Both the position numbers and the translations under genes were made by a program. Below the pieces are notes generated by a model. That model was not told the origin of the DNA. It saw only the letters and a list, made by a program, of their open reading frames with translations, and searched no databases. DNA of 64,000 nucleotides, from the NCBI GenBank assembly GCA_002007465.1, contig LNAC01000738.1:694037-758036 (forward strand), read 5' to 3'. Every line of letters starts with the position of its first letter. The first letter of the stretch is position 1. The stretch is from Ailurus styani (lineage: Eukaryota; Chordata; Mammalia; Carnivora; Ailuridae). Positions 1 to 12,424 of this stretch are shown here, one piece after another.

Positions 1-985
1 AGAACTATACTTAATCTCACTAAAATATAATATAAATATTTTGAGTGAAAGCAATGTGACTAAGGTGCTTCATTACCTATGGAAATCCAAATTTAACACT
101 TTGAGATGCAAAAATTAGAATATCTGATTTTCAACTCAAGTTTATTTCACTATTAGCTGTTTTACTTTAAAAACATACCTTAGCAAGGTATATAGTTCCA
201 AATGGAACAGCTCCTTACACTTACCAAAATCTGACAGGTTTTCCAATCTCATTTTCTAATTAGGCAAAGACTAGTATGAACATTTAGCTAGCAAATTTTT
301 ATCCTTACAGAATTCAATCATTTGTTTCTACAAAGTCATTGGAAAGTGTTGCATTCTTATTTTTAAAAAATTGTTTTGAACATGTGTGATGTTTTTCACC
401 AAGTCAGACAATTTTTGTTCCAATTTTAAGTATATCAATAGACATTTAGACCACTTTCAACAACAAAATCAGTCAACAATTATAACCTTTTTAAATGCCA
501 TTTTTCAAGATGCTCTTCCATAACATGAGTATCTTTTGAAAAGCATTTACTCTCTCATTTACTATTAAAATATCACCTTTCTGCTGAAAGGGCCAATTAA
601 GAGTGTATATTTTAAAAATACCTCCTAAATAATGTACTGAAGAGAGCTACTTGTCATGTGAAATGTCAGCAAATTTGGAACACTTGTGTGTTTGTAAAAG
701 AATAAAGTGTAATTCATCTTTTACTCTACCTCTGTCTTAGGCAATCTGCCACAGGATCACTAATAAACTCCCATGAGATCAAAATTATTTTCATGGTCAC
801 CCTCCATCTCATTACAAACATCATGAAGATGCAGTATTAAAAGTCTTATTTAAAAAAGAAAAAAATAACCACATCAATGACATCATGAGGCATTTTGGCC
901 ATATCTAGCTTCAACTTCTTCTGCAATGTTTCTGCTTATAAAAGAGAATGAATTTCATTTGTAGTTCTTCCTCTGAATTTTACCT
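1..985. other. AT-rich unique sequence, no gene seen
   Basis: AT-rich DNA with no open frame of note, no tandem repeat and no recognisable interspersed repeat. On the minus strand between about 780 and 960 a few short peptide-like stretches appear, but they are broken by stops and frame changes and I could not match them to a family. Confidence 0.5.
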
Positions 986-1005
986 CCAGAATCCTATTTT
1001 TTTTT

Positions 1006-1192
1006 AAGATTTTATTCAATTATGTAACAGAGAGAGAGACAGCAGAAGAGTGCACACAAGCAGGGAGTGTGGAAGAGAGAGAAACAGGCCCTCCACTGAG
1101 CAGGGAGCCCAATGAGGGGCTTGGTCCAGGGATTCTGGGATCACCACCTGAACCTAAGGCAGATGCTTAATGCCTGAACCATCCAGGCACAC
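1006..1192 (-). mobile_element. Can-SINE (SINEC), older subtype
   Basis: A reverse-oriented tRNA-derived carnivore SINE. A poly-T end comes first, then a GA-rich segment, then the complement of the tRNA-like head ending in 'CCATCCAGGCACACC'. It is flanked by a perfect 20-bp target-site duplication, CCAGAATCCTATTTTTTTTT, at 986-1005 and 1193-1212, which fixes both edges. The diverged head suggests an older copy than the mustelid-type SINEs elsewhere in the window. Confidence 0.93.
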
Positions 1193-1357
1193 CCAGAATC
1201 CTATTTTTTTTTCATTCTAGTCCAAACAGCTACACTTACCCAGCTTTTCCAGAAAATAACTGTTCTAAAGAAGTGAATTAATCTATACAAAATATCTTAT
1301 TTGATATATTCTTTTTTATGGACCACAAAGTATTTTTTTCCATTGAAACTGAACCTA

Positions 1358-1554
1358 GAGGCGCCTGGGCGGCTCAGTCGTTAAGCGTCTGCCTTCAGCT
1401 CAGGTCATGATCCCAGGGTCCTGGGATCGAGCCCCACATCGGGCTCCCTGCTCAGCCGGAAGCCTGCTTCTCCCTCTTCCACTCCCTGTGCTTGTGTTCC
1501 CTCTCTCACTGTGTCTCTGTCAAATAAATAAATAAAATCTTAAAAAAAAAAAAA
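1358..1554 (+). mobile_element. Can-SINE (SINEC), arctoid-type head
   Basis: Full-length SINE with a tRNA-like Pol III head, a CT-rich middle, (AAATA)n and an A tail. The target-site duplication GAAACTGAACCTA is perfect at 1345-1357 and 1555-1567. Its head ('GTTAAGCGTCTGCCTTCAGC') and tail ('CTTGTGTTCCCTCTC') are the form shared with bears and seals. It differs from the 'GGGTTAAAGCCTCTGCC' form of the other young copies here, so this is a different subfamily. Confidence 0.95.
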
Positions 1555-1834
1555 GAAACTGAACCTAATAAATACCATAAACTGAGGCATGATAAAACTA
1601 TCTGCGCTCTGAGTCAGCCCTATAGCAAATATTCCATGGCTATTTTAACACTTGTTTCCTCAAATGATCAGCAGTGTTTTCTCTGGGCTTTCCAATAGTA
1701 CTGGCTGTCAAAGAGAAGCTTATTATTGTTCACCATATGTAACATTAGCCATTTTTACTGTAACTAGAAGAATAAGGTGTTTCTAATTTTTGTAATCTCT
1801 GTTTTGCACTATTAGTTACTATTTGTTCATTACT

Positions 1835-1915
1835 TAAATACATACATTGATTGTCTATTACATGCCACATGCTCTTCTAGGCTCTCAGGGTACAGTGCTG
1901 AACCAAGTAGAAAAA
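1835..1915 (-). repeat. L2/MIR 3'-end fragment
   Basis: Diverged match to the reverse complement of the shared L2/MIR 3' end (attgattgtctattacatgc, then a 'gctcttctaggctctcagggtacag'-type stretch). Old and degraded. Confidence 0.6.
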
Positions 1916-1919
1916 TACC

Positions 1920-3660
1920 TGCATTCAGAAAGCTATTCTTTACAACTCAAAAAATGTTTCTAAATGTTTAAAATGAAGGTTAGTAAATTTTAGAAAAGAC
2001 CAAATATCTCAAAATACCATTGAAAGTTCCACAGTGTTTTCTTCATGTTTTGATTGCTTTATTTTTAATTGTCTTGTTAATTGCTTTGTCTTTTTATTAT
2101 CATTGGTTTATATCTCAAGGCCCAATATAAACTCGTGGTAATATTCATCGCTAGCAGTAGTGAATGAAAATCCATTTTTAAATAGTCCTTGTTTTTAGCT
2201 TATTACTCATCCATAACATCATCTTACTTCAAACTGTCAAGGCCATCATTTTCTTGTTGGCATGTTGGCATTATGATGAAGTTCAATCTGTGGTATCTCT
2301 GTAAATTAGGGTCCAAACAACAAATAAGTGACTCTAGCTATTTTAGCAGAGAATTTAAAAAAGGAAATTGGGTCAGGAGGTAGTGGAGGCCTGAAAAGGG
2401 AAGAAGAAACACTGTGGTCACACAGATAGTAACTTCAGGAAGCAGCTTGCACTGCTTGGGCAGGGGATCAAAGGGAAGAAGCTGGGGTTAACAGACCCAG
2501 AAGTCTAGGGGAAGCTTGTGGGACCTGGGGCCCAGACCTCTGAGGGGGTAGCAATGCTGATTCCTCAGGCACTTGGAGGAAAGGCCCCAGGGTAGGACAC
2601 AGACCTCTGAGGAGGGCGCTGCCCAGCTGGTGTGGCCACAACTGAGAGGCGTGCTGACACTGGTTTGGGAGTGTGAAAAGAAACAGGGAACAGGAACCAA
2701 TTATTCTTGGAAGCCATTGGGGTAACAATAGCAAAATCAGCTGACAAATAGGAAGGGGCAAATTCTTGCTCCCTCCTCCTGCCTTTCCGTTTGGCAGAAC
2801 CTAACAGGGAGCAGACTGACAAAACAGAAATGTGGTTTGCAGCATCCCAACCCCCCATCGTAGAATGCAGACTAAGAGAAGAAACTATGAATAGCACAAT
2901 ACCAGGTGGTGCCTCAGTCTTGGTGGAGGTACACTGGAGAATGGTGGCATTCCTACCCCCCAGTGGCACACATTACTCCTGCACTCCGCTATCTCATTCT
3001 TGTGTCCACATGGGGGATGACTATTCTTCTGCCCCTGGAAGCTGAGTACAGCCATCGGACTAGTCCTTGACAATGAAGCATAAGCAGAAATACCGTGTAT
3101 CACTTCCCAGCCAAAGCAGGTTCTTACCAGAGCTCAACCATCCAGCACCCTCTTGCCCGGCTGAGGCAAACCACAGTGTACTGTCTTGAGAACTCAGTGT
3201 CCGAAGATACTGGTGGTGCCTCGCTCCACCTGAGCCCTTGACTGACACGTGTAGGAAGGAACTCCTCCCACCCCCACTGGGCAAATGGCATTTGTGATTT
3301 GTGGAAAAAAAAAATTTTTTTTTGGTCTTAAATAACTGCTATTTGGAGGTTGTTTTCACCCCAGCAGAAGTTAGTCAGCCCTGACATGATCCCCTAATAC
3401 AGCTTCCAAATGGCCTCAGGAAACCCTCCCTCCCTTCCTTGCCTAAATTCTGCCAAATAAAGTTAGAGGTAGATTCCAGGAGCCAGAGGGATGAAGCTGC
3501 AAAGGGGGTATCCTAGGAGCTCTGAGTTTCCTTAGAAATGGCGAGTTCTTGAGGCTCTGCGCCACTGCAATTTGGAGGAGGCTTGTCACCTGATGCAATA
3601 AAGGACTTGTCAAGACCGGCCCTTCCTTTTCCAGGTCTCTGCCTCCACTGTAATGGTGTA
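1920..3660. other. Unique sequence, no gene seen
   Basis: AT-rich up to about 2390, then more balanced composition. Several short open frames overlap on opposite strands between 2470 and 3280, none with a domain-like sequence or codon pattern. A short A/T run lies at 3306-3325. Confidence 0.45.
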
Positions 3661-3667
3661 TGAAGGG

Positions 3668-3800
3668 AGGATTAGCTTTGGAGTTAAGCCCGTCTAAATT
3701 TGTGTCCTGACTCTGCCATTTAGTAGCTACATGACTTTGGGTGAATCACTTGGCTTCCTTAAATCTCAGTTTCCTCAGGTTTGAAGTGGGCACAATTACA
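3668..3800 (+). repeat. MIR fragment
   Basis: Carries the MIR core order: 'ctgactctgccatttagtagc', 'tgactttgggtgaatcactt', then 'ctcagtttcctcaggtttgaagtggg'. These match the sense MIR core with age-typical divergence. Confidence 0.85.
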
Positions 3801-3884
3801 GCCACTTTTCCTGATTTCACAAGCATAAGCCATAATTTATAATGACTGCTCATGTCCCGCTGACTCCTGAGGATAATCCATGTG

Positions 3885-4275
3885 CTCTCCAGGCCCTGCA
3901 CCTTTGCCCCTGCTCCTTCTCCTGTCACTCAGGATTCCCTCAGCATTCCGCATTGCTCCTTCTGCAACATGTAAGTCCTTCTAACTCAGGAGCACTTTCT
4001 TGCTGTATTACTGGAACATAACCTCTCCCTCTTCTGAACTCTGTCTCTTAACCCTCTGTAGCTCCTACTCATCAAGAAAAATCCAGCTCAAAAATCACCT
4101 TCTCAATGAAATCTTCCCCCACCCAAGGCAAAGTGTACCCTCCTCTTCCCACCCACCCCTGCTCTAGATCCCATCCATACCTGGCTTGGCTGCCGTGATC
4201 ACATCTGCCACAGCGGCCTTGTTGCTTTCATTTGTTCTCTTGACAGCTCACTAATGGCGGGTCTGTGGCTTCCTC
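3885..4275 (+). repeat. L2 3' region fragment
   Basis: Resembles the L2 3' region: 'ctttgcccctgctccttctcc', later 'aaatccagctcaaaaatcacc' and 'tgaaatcttcccccaccc'. Lies directly downstream of the MIR. Confidence 0.6.
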
Positions 4276-4379
4276 ATCCTCCTCTCCACACCCTTGATCC
4301 CCAGTCAGCTCTATACTTAGAATTCCTGGTGTATAGCAGGCCATTAGGAAACATAAGAAGCCAGGCAGAAAGAAAGATG

Positions 4380-4445
4380 AAGGGGGGTTAACAGAGAGAG
4401 AGACAGAGACAGAGAAGACAGAGAGAGAGAAAGTCAAAGAAGAAG
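4380..4445. repeat. GA-rich low-complexity tract
   Basis: Imperfect (GA)n/(GACA)n run without a SINE head beside it. Confidence 0.7.
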
Positions 4446-4845
4446 AAAAAGGAAAAATTAGGCAGCTCGGACTTCTATCAAAGAGAAGATAACCTAAAAC
4501 TATAGTTCGCCCTTCCAAGAAAAGCGTAGCTTCCTTTTAAAGAATTAGTTCATAATCTTTCTGAGTCATGCAGAATTTTTAAATGATTTTTTGAGTTGAC
4601 AGGTAATCTATAAAAGGAAAGAGTTCATTGCAGGTTGATGAAATGGATGTAGATTCTTTTCTTCCTCTTAGCTCCCGTGCCCACACTTTCATAATTATTT
4701 ATATTTCATTAATCAGTTAACTATAAAAGGCAATTCAAGAGGTGAGAGGGAATATTTTTGGTTACCCACGTTATTAATGCCACAAAAGAAGAAACTGGCA
4801 GAGATCTAACAGCAGAGGCCCAGCCCTAGCCGAGAAGAGCTTTCA

Positions 4846-4882
4846 CTAAAAAAAAAACAAAAACAAAACAAAAACAAAAACC
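4846..4882. repeat. (AAAAC)n simple repeat
   Basis: A-rich run broken by regularly spaced C residues. Confidence 0.85.
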
Positions 4883-5269
4883 CGTGTCAGACCTTCTTTA
4901 TTACAGCCATGCTTTCTCTTTGGGGGTAAAAGTTTTTGGCCCCAGCAACACACTATAATAAAACATTAAAAAATTTAAAAATTAAAAAAAAAATCAAACC
5001 CTGTGATACCGAGCTAAAAATTGAAGGAGAATCTTATAAGCATGTTAGGGGGCACAAAAGTTGTATCTGTGAAGTTATCATCAATTTCTCCTTTCTTCTG
5101 CCCCAGATATGCCACTGGACCAAATCCATGGCAGGTACAAGGGGAAGGTTATTCCTCACAGGAAAGGACATGGGAGTAATGACAAGTGAAAGAAACTAAT
5201 ATCGGTTATGAAACTCAAGGAAAATCAGTGCTGAATTATTTATGTCGAAGTTTTAACGTTCCCTTACAG

Positions 5270-5402
5270 TTTTCAATTGTCAGGAAGTCTACAGAGAAAG
5301 TCATAGAATTTCCTCCCTCCAGCCAAGAGGACAGCTTCTTTGAAAAAGTGGCCCTTGGAGATGAAGCCCTGGAAGTCTCCAAGGCACAGCACAGAGCTCA
5401 GG
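5270..5402 (+). other. Open frame with exon-like borders, unrecognised
   Basis: A 133-bp segment is preceded by a pyrimidine stretch ending in TTACAG (to 5269) and followed by GTGAGT from 5403, so it has acceptor-like and donor-like borders. It is open in phase 0 for 44 codons and reads as a mixed acidic/basic peptide (…KVIEFPPSSQEDSFFEKVALG…). The same frame stays open from 5186 to 5488, so lack of stops alone is weak evidence. I do not recognise the peptide, and no partner exon is evident nearby. It could be an lncRNA exon, a cryptic exon or coincidence. Confidence 0.2.
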
Positions 5403-8300
5403 GTGAGTGGAGGTGGAAGTTTAGAAGAGAACTATTTCCAGGTGTGCGAAAAAGTCAGCACTATCAAATTGCTCTGGGACAAGAGTAGCCAACAGATAAT
5501 TATCTGTCATCCTGAGCAGTCTTTCTGATTTTTCAGAGGCCAGATGTCTCTCAATTTGTAAGATGGTCAGCAATTGTGTGCAGTCAACCAGACTCTCTTC
5601 ATTCAAAATAATGAAAGAGACTAAAGTTCAAGATAGAGAGGTCAAATTGAACCCATTCAGCATCGAGGGAAGATTTCTACTTCCTTATTAAATGAATTGC
5701 CCACATTGGGTCACAGCCTAACCAAGTCGTGTTTTCCTGAACTGTTGAAGGTTATCGTGTGTTGATGGTTTGGATTTGGCATTCACAGGGAGGTGAAAGA
5801 GAAGCCAAATTCTTGTGACCATAATGCATTGCTCTGAGGAGCCCATGAGAGAGATTTCCTGACCTCATTCATCAGTGAACAATTGCATGGATGGTTGAAT
5901 AGAACAGAGCCCTGTAGATTTCACCTCTGCGGAAATTGGTGGCTCTAATTCTTGGAAGACTAAGACTATTATTCTAGAAGTTCTAAGTTCAAGCCCTGTG
6001 CCTGTTGCAGCAAAACCCTCAGACTCCATCCAAAATCCTCCTGGAAATCACTCTAATATCCCAGTAATCTCCAATAGGAGGACAAATTGGTGAATGAAAG
6101 TAAAATCAAGTGTGCAGACACCAGAGGGTTCAAAAAAATGATTAAGAACCAAGGAAAAGTTCATAATGGACAGAAACAAACCATTAGCTTCTCATTACTA
6201 AGGGACTAAATATAGTAAAATATAGTAAAATTGGCTCTCCTATGAATCAACTCATCTCTCCCAAAACACTGTAAGATATAAAGAAGAAATCTGACAACCT
6301 TTCAGTTATCTTCCTAAGACTGATACAAATCTTAGACTCTTATGTTTTATAATTTGAATAATCACATATCCTGCTTTGCCTGGGACAACTCCGGTTCCTG
6401 TCTTACTGCCCCAGCATAATTATTAATAACCTCCTCTTTCATTCTCCAAAGTGACCCAGTTTGGACAATTCATGTGGTCATACCACTTATAAAGGGTTTC
6501 TGCTGAATTATAGATGCTTTGTCAACTCCTATTTGAAAGGCAAAGGGAGTTTCTGTGCACATAAAAAAGAAAGTCTCAATATACTACCATGTGTTACACA
6601 AATGCATAAATCAGTTTAGTCTCACAACTGGACAGCAGAACGATGCATCACGTGATGCTGAGATTAAGCTAATAAAATTATCCCCAGTGCCTTTACCAGT
6701 GGAATTTCTTCCTCTAGCTCTCAGGTCACATGGCATTTTTTAATTTGACATAATTGATGTGATCTTGTAATACCAACCTCAGCTTTACGGTAAGAAGAAA
6801 GAAATGCTGCTGACAAAGCTCACATCTGCAGTGTTTTCTCTACCACCTAAGTCTTCCTTTGAACATCTTCCACATTTCCAGCTATGCCTTCAAAATTGCT
6901 CAAGACAGCTGGGCCTGTTGCCTGTTTCTCATTAATTAATTTTCATATTTTGCTCTCTGCTGTTATTACCATTTGTTCATTGGCTGCTGTCATTATCATA
7001 ATATTTGTTTCTCTCTCTAAATAAGCTAAATACTAAGACTCTGAAGTGAATACAGCACAGCCATATAAAGCTTCTGAAGAAAAGGAAGAGAGAATATTGA
7101 AAAATCATCCTGGGCAATTTCGTTCCTGACAAATTACTTACAGGAACGGATGCTCATGACAGACTTGAAGGGAAATCGGACATAGTCAAACGATGCCCTA
7201 AATGGCCTGGAAATTGGCGAGGCCGCACTGGGGAGGACACTGAAGGCGGAGTGAGGGTGCCCAGCACGGCTCCCTCCCTGTCAGCGTTCAGTGGATAAAG
7301 TCTCCAGGGGACTCTGGCCTTTGTGGATGGCCTGACAGAGGAATAAGTAGGGATGGATGCCTTAGTCTCTCTGGCAACAATCCAGAGCTCAGAACCTGTA
7401 AGGTTCCACATCGCCTCTCCCGAGGGACAGAACAGTGCTGTGGAGGCAACCCAATCTGTAGCAGAGTGCTGACCCTAAGACTCTGGAGAGAGATGTACAC
7501 CAGAGTCAATCCACCAACTCTTGCTCCCCCGTCGGCACTTCCACCAACTATTACCACAGCATCCTCTTCACCCTTATGCACACGTGGTCCTCACCCAAAG
7601 GATTTGTCATTCAAGTTACCACTGCATGACAGGAAGTAATGATGGACCCAAATGATTATATAACTTAATTTAAAAAATAAAAAAAGGAACATGTTAGCAA
7701 TGCAAAGCCTGTTTTCCATGCTTTGGATGCTAAACCAGTGCCAACATCTTCCTGATTCAAGATCTAGTTTTTTTCCCTGGGCAAGATACTCTTTAATGAG
7801 GAGGAGGGGAAAATAAGAGAATCCACTGGAATAACAGGACCCAAACCAGAAATCAACCCATGAATCAGAGAAAAAAGAAATGTCACTATTGACCCTAAAA
7901 AGGAACTGGTCAGGAATATCGCCTCACGATTTATCATTACCACCGTTCACTCGTTTACAAGCAGAAGGTCACCTGCCTCATACACACCTTACCGAGAAAG
8001 CAGCCACCATGCACAGGTGATGGCATGAGCCCCTGTAGCAGTTCTTTTTGGACAACTTTGCATATTAAATGCTAAGCAGTTTTTAGTATGGTTTCAGTGT
8101 ATTTTGTGAGATTGATCTCATTCTAGAAAGGATGACATAAAGATTAGAGAAGAGGGTAGGCACTCATGCCAAATCCTTCATTATTCTCTTTTCTATAGAG
8201 ACCTGCAACTTTTACCTTTTAAGGAATTTCCAGATTGTGATTCTCTTATGGCACTGAAGTTTTACCCACACATGCCATGTCTCCTAGAATAATCATTTCT
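5403..8300. other. Unique sequence with an AT-rich enhancer-like patch
   Basis: No gene or young repeat seen. Within it, about 6890-7080 has closely spaced homeodomain-type cores (an ATTAATTAAT run, TCATTATCATAATATT) and no repeat signature, making it a weak candidate regulatory block. The rest is featureless to me. Confidence 0.3.
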
Positions 8301-8304
8301 TTCT

Positions 8305-8420
8305 TCTAAGCACTTTTAAAAATAGGAACTCAGTTAATCTTCATAACGACCCCATGAAGTAGACACTATTGTAAATGGAGAAAATGCTGCCAGGAGAGTT
8401 AAGAAACTTCCTGGAGAACA
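8305..8420 (-). repeat. MIR fragment
   Basis: Antisense MIR wording: 'ttaatcttcataacgacccc', 'atgaagtagacactattgta', then a degraded 'gttaagaaacttcc'. Confidence 0.75.
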
Positions 8421-8549
8421 ATTTGAGTTTCATTCTAGAGTGGAGCTCTTACCTACCACGCCAAGCTTAGCAGCCAGGGAAGGGCTGTGTCCACCATCAA
8501 TGTGCAAAATACCAGAGGCAACCAATTTGAGGAGAATGGCTCCAAGTAC

Positions 8550-8645
8550 AGAAGAGCAAACATTTATTGAGCACATACTACATGCCAGACATCGTGTTAT
8601 GTACCAAGATAAACAGACTAATTACACAAAGGACACTTTGGAGAG
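8550..8645 (-). repeat. L2/MIR 3'-end fragment
   Basis: 'catttattgagcacatactac' followed by 'atgccagacatcgtgttatg' is the reverse complement of the shared L2/MIR 3' end. Confidence 0.8.
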
Positions 8646-8759
8646 GGGAAACTAAACCCATTTGAGAAAGGAGGCGGTAATAAGACCCATTCAGCGTGCT
8701 GGGGGTGGGGGGCACAGAAAGGAAGAGGGTCCCAGTGAGAAGTAGGAGCCTGGCAAGGC

Positions 8760-9300
8760 AATGCGGCTACACATCTCACTATTTTGTTAACACCTATATT
8801 TCCATGATCGGTCCCTTTGCTTTGGGCTACGATACACTTACCGCCACAAATTTATGAGCATCGGCATATAGAAGAGACAGTTCCAAAATTCCCTCTGACT
8901 CACCAGCAATTAAACATTGTGTTAGAGTAAGACATGCCCTTGGCGTCTGGAGCGGATTGGTCCTCCCTTCGCCCCCTCCCGCCCAATGCCCCTCTTTGTT
9001 TTCAGTGGCTCCGAAGAGAGAGATTTTTTTTCCCCCTTCTTTGCCTTTCCATCAAGTTTTGTAGACATTTATCAACTCTGGAGTTTCCAAGTCGGGCTGT
9101 CAGTCAGTTAACCTTCACCCTCCTTGAATTTTCATCCTGATAGGTTTGGATTAAACCACAGACTGATAAATGAGCACTGCTTGGGCGACACAAAAGAGCA
9201 GTCATTAAGCAAGCCTCTCTGAAGGTATGAATCAAAGCCAGGGATCTTTTGGTTTCTCTCCCCCCTCTAGTTCACGGATCGCCTGCAGTAATACGTTTTT
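8760..9300. promoter_or_regulatory. Candidate regulatory block with CCAAT/GC-box cluster
   Basis: Repeat-free stretch. It holds an inverted CCAAT core (ATTGG, 8956-8960), a GC/CT-box (GCCCCCTCCCGCCC, 8971-8984) and a direct CCAAT (8983-8987) within about 30 bp, plus RUNX-like cores (ACCGCCACA near 8840 and AAACCACAGA near 9155). No TATA box or coding exon follows. This is a guess from motif content; conservation cannot be seen from one genome. Confidence 0.3.
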
Positions 9301-9335
9301 ATTATTTTTATTTATTTCTCTCTCTCTCTTTTCTT

Positions 9336-9370
<35 letters not shown>
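9301..9370. repeat. (CT)n plus 33-bp poly-T tract
   Basis: A short (TC)n run grades into an uninterrupted T tract at 9338-9370. No SINE head or target duplication adjoins it, so it is not obviously a retroposon tail. Confidence 0.9.
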
Positions 9371-9371
<1 letters not shown>

Positions 9372-9373
<2 letters not shown>

Positions 9374-11390
9374 TTGGTTTCCAAACGGTTTTCATCATCA
9401 TTTCCTGCTTGTTTTTCTCAAAGAATAAAAGTGTATCCTGACAGCAGAGTTCTGTCTTTACGGCAGTAATGTGGCCAGCAAAAGCATTTTATCAGCTTGA
9501 ATTTAATCCAGGACCAAGAAGCAGGGGGATAAAGGGAATGAAGGTGAAGTAACAGGACCCCTAACATGAATAGTGTTTCGCTCATAAAGACTTAGAATAA
9601 TTAGGGAAGTGATGTTTTCCCCCTTAGGGGCAACTGTTTTTGCTAAACTGGAGCTTGCAAGGAGGGGTATCCCCTCTATTTATTTAGCTTCCCATTTTCC
9701 AATTCTTTAAGCCACCATTGACATGGTGTCCGGTTTCTTTTTGGTTCGGAAAGTTGGACACCATCTTAATGCTACTCTGAATTTTTCCCTATCCATCAAA
9801 CCAAAAGAAACCAGAAAACAAAAACAAAAACAAAAATGACAAAAGAGAAAAAAAAAAAAAAGAAAACCCACAAACCTAGGGCTTGCCAAAGGGAAATGCC
9901 TTTGGAGTCAAAACAATGCTTTCTTCTCTGACATTCGCTGTAACCCAAATGTGAGCTGCCTGAATTTTCTTGAACTTTTGGGAGTCACCTTATTCTTTAA
10001 GGTTTTAGCAGGACTGGCTTAAATCACCATTGTCTAGGTCATGGGAAACCCACCATCTCCTGAAAACCTTGGGGGTTTGGGTGTGGAGGTGAGAGAAGGC
10101 TGGCATTTATCCTTCTCCGCTCTTGATTTCCCCTTCAGCTCACGGCTATATATGGTCCCCAACTGTATGCAGCCAACTTTTCCTGCCAGCCCTTTGCAGG
10201 GCTGGACCTCCCAGCTAACACTGGTCCCCAGTCTCTTGTTGACATAAGCTGTGGGCAGCAACCCTTCTCAACAAATGAGGAAACAAAAGACAGAAAGGAT
10301 AATAGCTTGTCCAATGGGGCCATTTATTCAGGAAACCTGTATCAGCCTCTTGTCACGCTCTAATTATTACTACACTAGATCCAGGGTTTTACATAAGTGA
10401 TGAGAGAGTAAGAAAATAAACTCCATACCCAAAGAAGGTACCAAGCACTAAGGAATAAATCGCCTCATGAAACTCTTCCTGCAAAGACTACTCCTAGCCT
10501 TCTAAAGAAATCTTCCGGGCCTTAGCTTTAGAGTTCCTGACAAGCTGAATTCCACCTTATGACTCAGATCTCCGGTTGAAGACAATGTGGCAAAGGCCCC
10601 TTGAGGAAAAAAGAGCCTGTGCCAAGGTCAGGCAAAGGAGAGCGGCATGTAAGGCCTTACTCCCACCAACAGATGCAAAACTGTCCATGACCAAAGCACA
10701 GGGAGAGAAAGCTGTCCATGAACTTGTGGCTTCCCTGGCCAGGGGATTCTGTTCTCCCAACGAGCCTTTGGTCACACGTGGAAGGGCCTAGGGGCCAGCT
10801 ATGGGGGCTGCCTCTCTGAGATGGTATGCTCCAGATTAACATCAGCAAAAAAATTCCACATTTCAGCCCCCCAAAGAAATCAGAAACTCCTGATGAGCAC
10901 ATGTACACTTCTCAAGGCTCCAAGTTCACTCCTGATAAAGAACAAAGAATAGATGCTCTTAGGACAACTTAGTGGGGCTTCTGCTTGTACTCAAAGCCCA
11001 GTGCGTCGGAGATGAGTCACCTGCTTCCAGTGAAGAGCAAAAGAAGTAAACGAAAGCAGGGGCCAGTGACAAAATGGCCACACACTATTTCACAAACAAA
11101 TACTTCCTGCGACAAATACGCAGTAAGTCATACACCAAAAGCCTGAGAGAAGGAAGAGCCATGTGTTACTTCAAAGATTAATACAAGGGTCATAATGATC
11201 CCAATTTCCCTTCTGCAAGGAAGGATTAAGGCCCAAGATGGAATTTCACAACGGAAACCCTCCGGCAGTGAGAATTGACCCCTCACAGAATCAAACATCT
11301 GGAATGACACTGAAACACTGAATATGGGTAAAGGGGAAACATAGAAAAGCTGATGCAAGTATCATGAGAGTAGTGTCTTGAGTGAAAATT
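9372..11390. other. Unique sequence, no gene seen
   Basis: Contains an A-rich (AAAAAC)n-like tract at about 9813-9865 and a possible antisense MIR scrap near 10268-10320 ('aacaaatgaggaaacaaaag'). Several short open frames overlap on both strands, none persuasive. Confidence 0.45.
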
Positions 11391-11394
11391 TCAC

Positions 11395-11585
11395 AGTTAT
11401 TAAAATCAGACAAACGGAGTTCAAATCCTAGCTCCATTGCATTCGGTGAGACTGCGGGTAGGTTAAACTTTGTAAGCCTCAGTTCTGTCATCCGTAGGAT
11501 GAGCAACATCTACTTCTACAGTCCCTAATATTTTAAATGAGGTAATATGGCAAGCGCCTGGCTTAGAACAGATGCTTGCAACTGT
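11395..11585 (+). repeat. MIR, near complete
   Basis: Sense MIR structure: 'gttcaaatcctagctccatt', 'gcctcagttctgtcatccgt', 'atgaggtaatatggcaagcg', 'cctggcttagaacagatgct'. Diverged but in consistent order. Confidence 0.85.
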
Positions 11586-12424
11586 TAGAATATTTTCCTG
11601 TGAAGTCCTAAGACCCTATCCCAGCCAACACAACTTGACAGGTATTCAAGACATGATTTAAAGACAGGTTTACCTGTTCTCTGACACTTTTTCTAGTATA
11701 TTCTCAAGTTAGTCCTGTTTTTATTGACCTGTTGAGTTTTCTAATCTGTGGCTGCCCTTTTCATAACCCTCAAGAACTATTCTTAAATCACTCCAAGATG
11801 TATTATTTTACTTTCTCCCCCACCCACTTTTTCCAAGGGATGCATTTGATCAGATTTGACTTTTCAGCATCATCGGGGTGATGGGTTAGAGGAGGGCCTT
11901 TAACCCCCCACCCCAGATCACTGGAAGGAGTTGCTCTTACAGATGATCTCTGGGCAGGACTCTTGAATCAGGCGCAGCCTTGTGGTTTCAGAAAGGACTT
12001 CTGAGTAACACACCATAGCCCATGTAGGAATAACCCGGCCAATGTGCAAACAATTAAGGTATGCCCTGTTGTTACCTGATCTATTTCTCCCCCTTTCATT
12101 TCGCTGAACAAAAGAGACGTTGGCTTCTGTTCCTTTTGGTTTGGGACTTTTTGGTGTCATGCGCAGTAAAGGTCTATGTACCAACTTGTTCAATGCCCCA
12201 TCCCTGCCTTTCTCTCTCATCCGCATCACTTAGAAAACCAGACTCTGCCCCTCCTCCTCCCTTTCATCCTTCTTAGCATTTTCCCTCCCTTTCTCCCTTC
12301 TTTCCTTCAATCAGAAAGAGAGTAGCTGTCGGATGCGAGAATCAAGCCCTACTAGAGTCATCACAAGTAACCACTTTGCATGTAAAGTAGGTCTGCACCA
12401 GTAGATGAAAATCCCAGTTCCCAC
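11586..12424. other. Unique sequence, no gene seen
   Basis: No repeat, RNA or credible coding signal recognised. Confidence 0.4.

Noticed and set aside
780..960. Possible antisense processed pseudogene
   Set aside because: Short peptide-like runs on the minus strand (LQKKLKLDMAKMPHDVIDVV, VCNEMEGDHENNFDLMG) lie in separate pieces with stops. I could not match them to a protein, and no poly-A or target duplication frames them.
9301..9370. Poly-T as the tail of a reverse retroposon
   Set aside because: No SINE or LINE body and no target duplication adjoins it.
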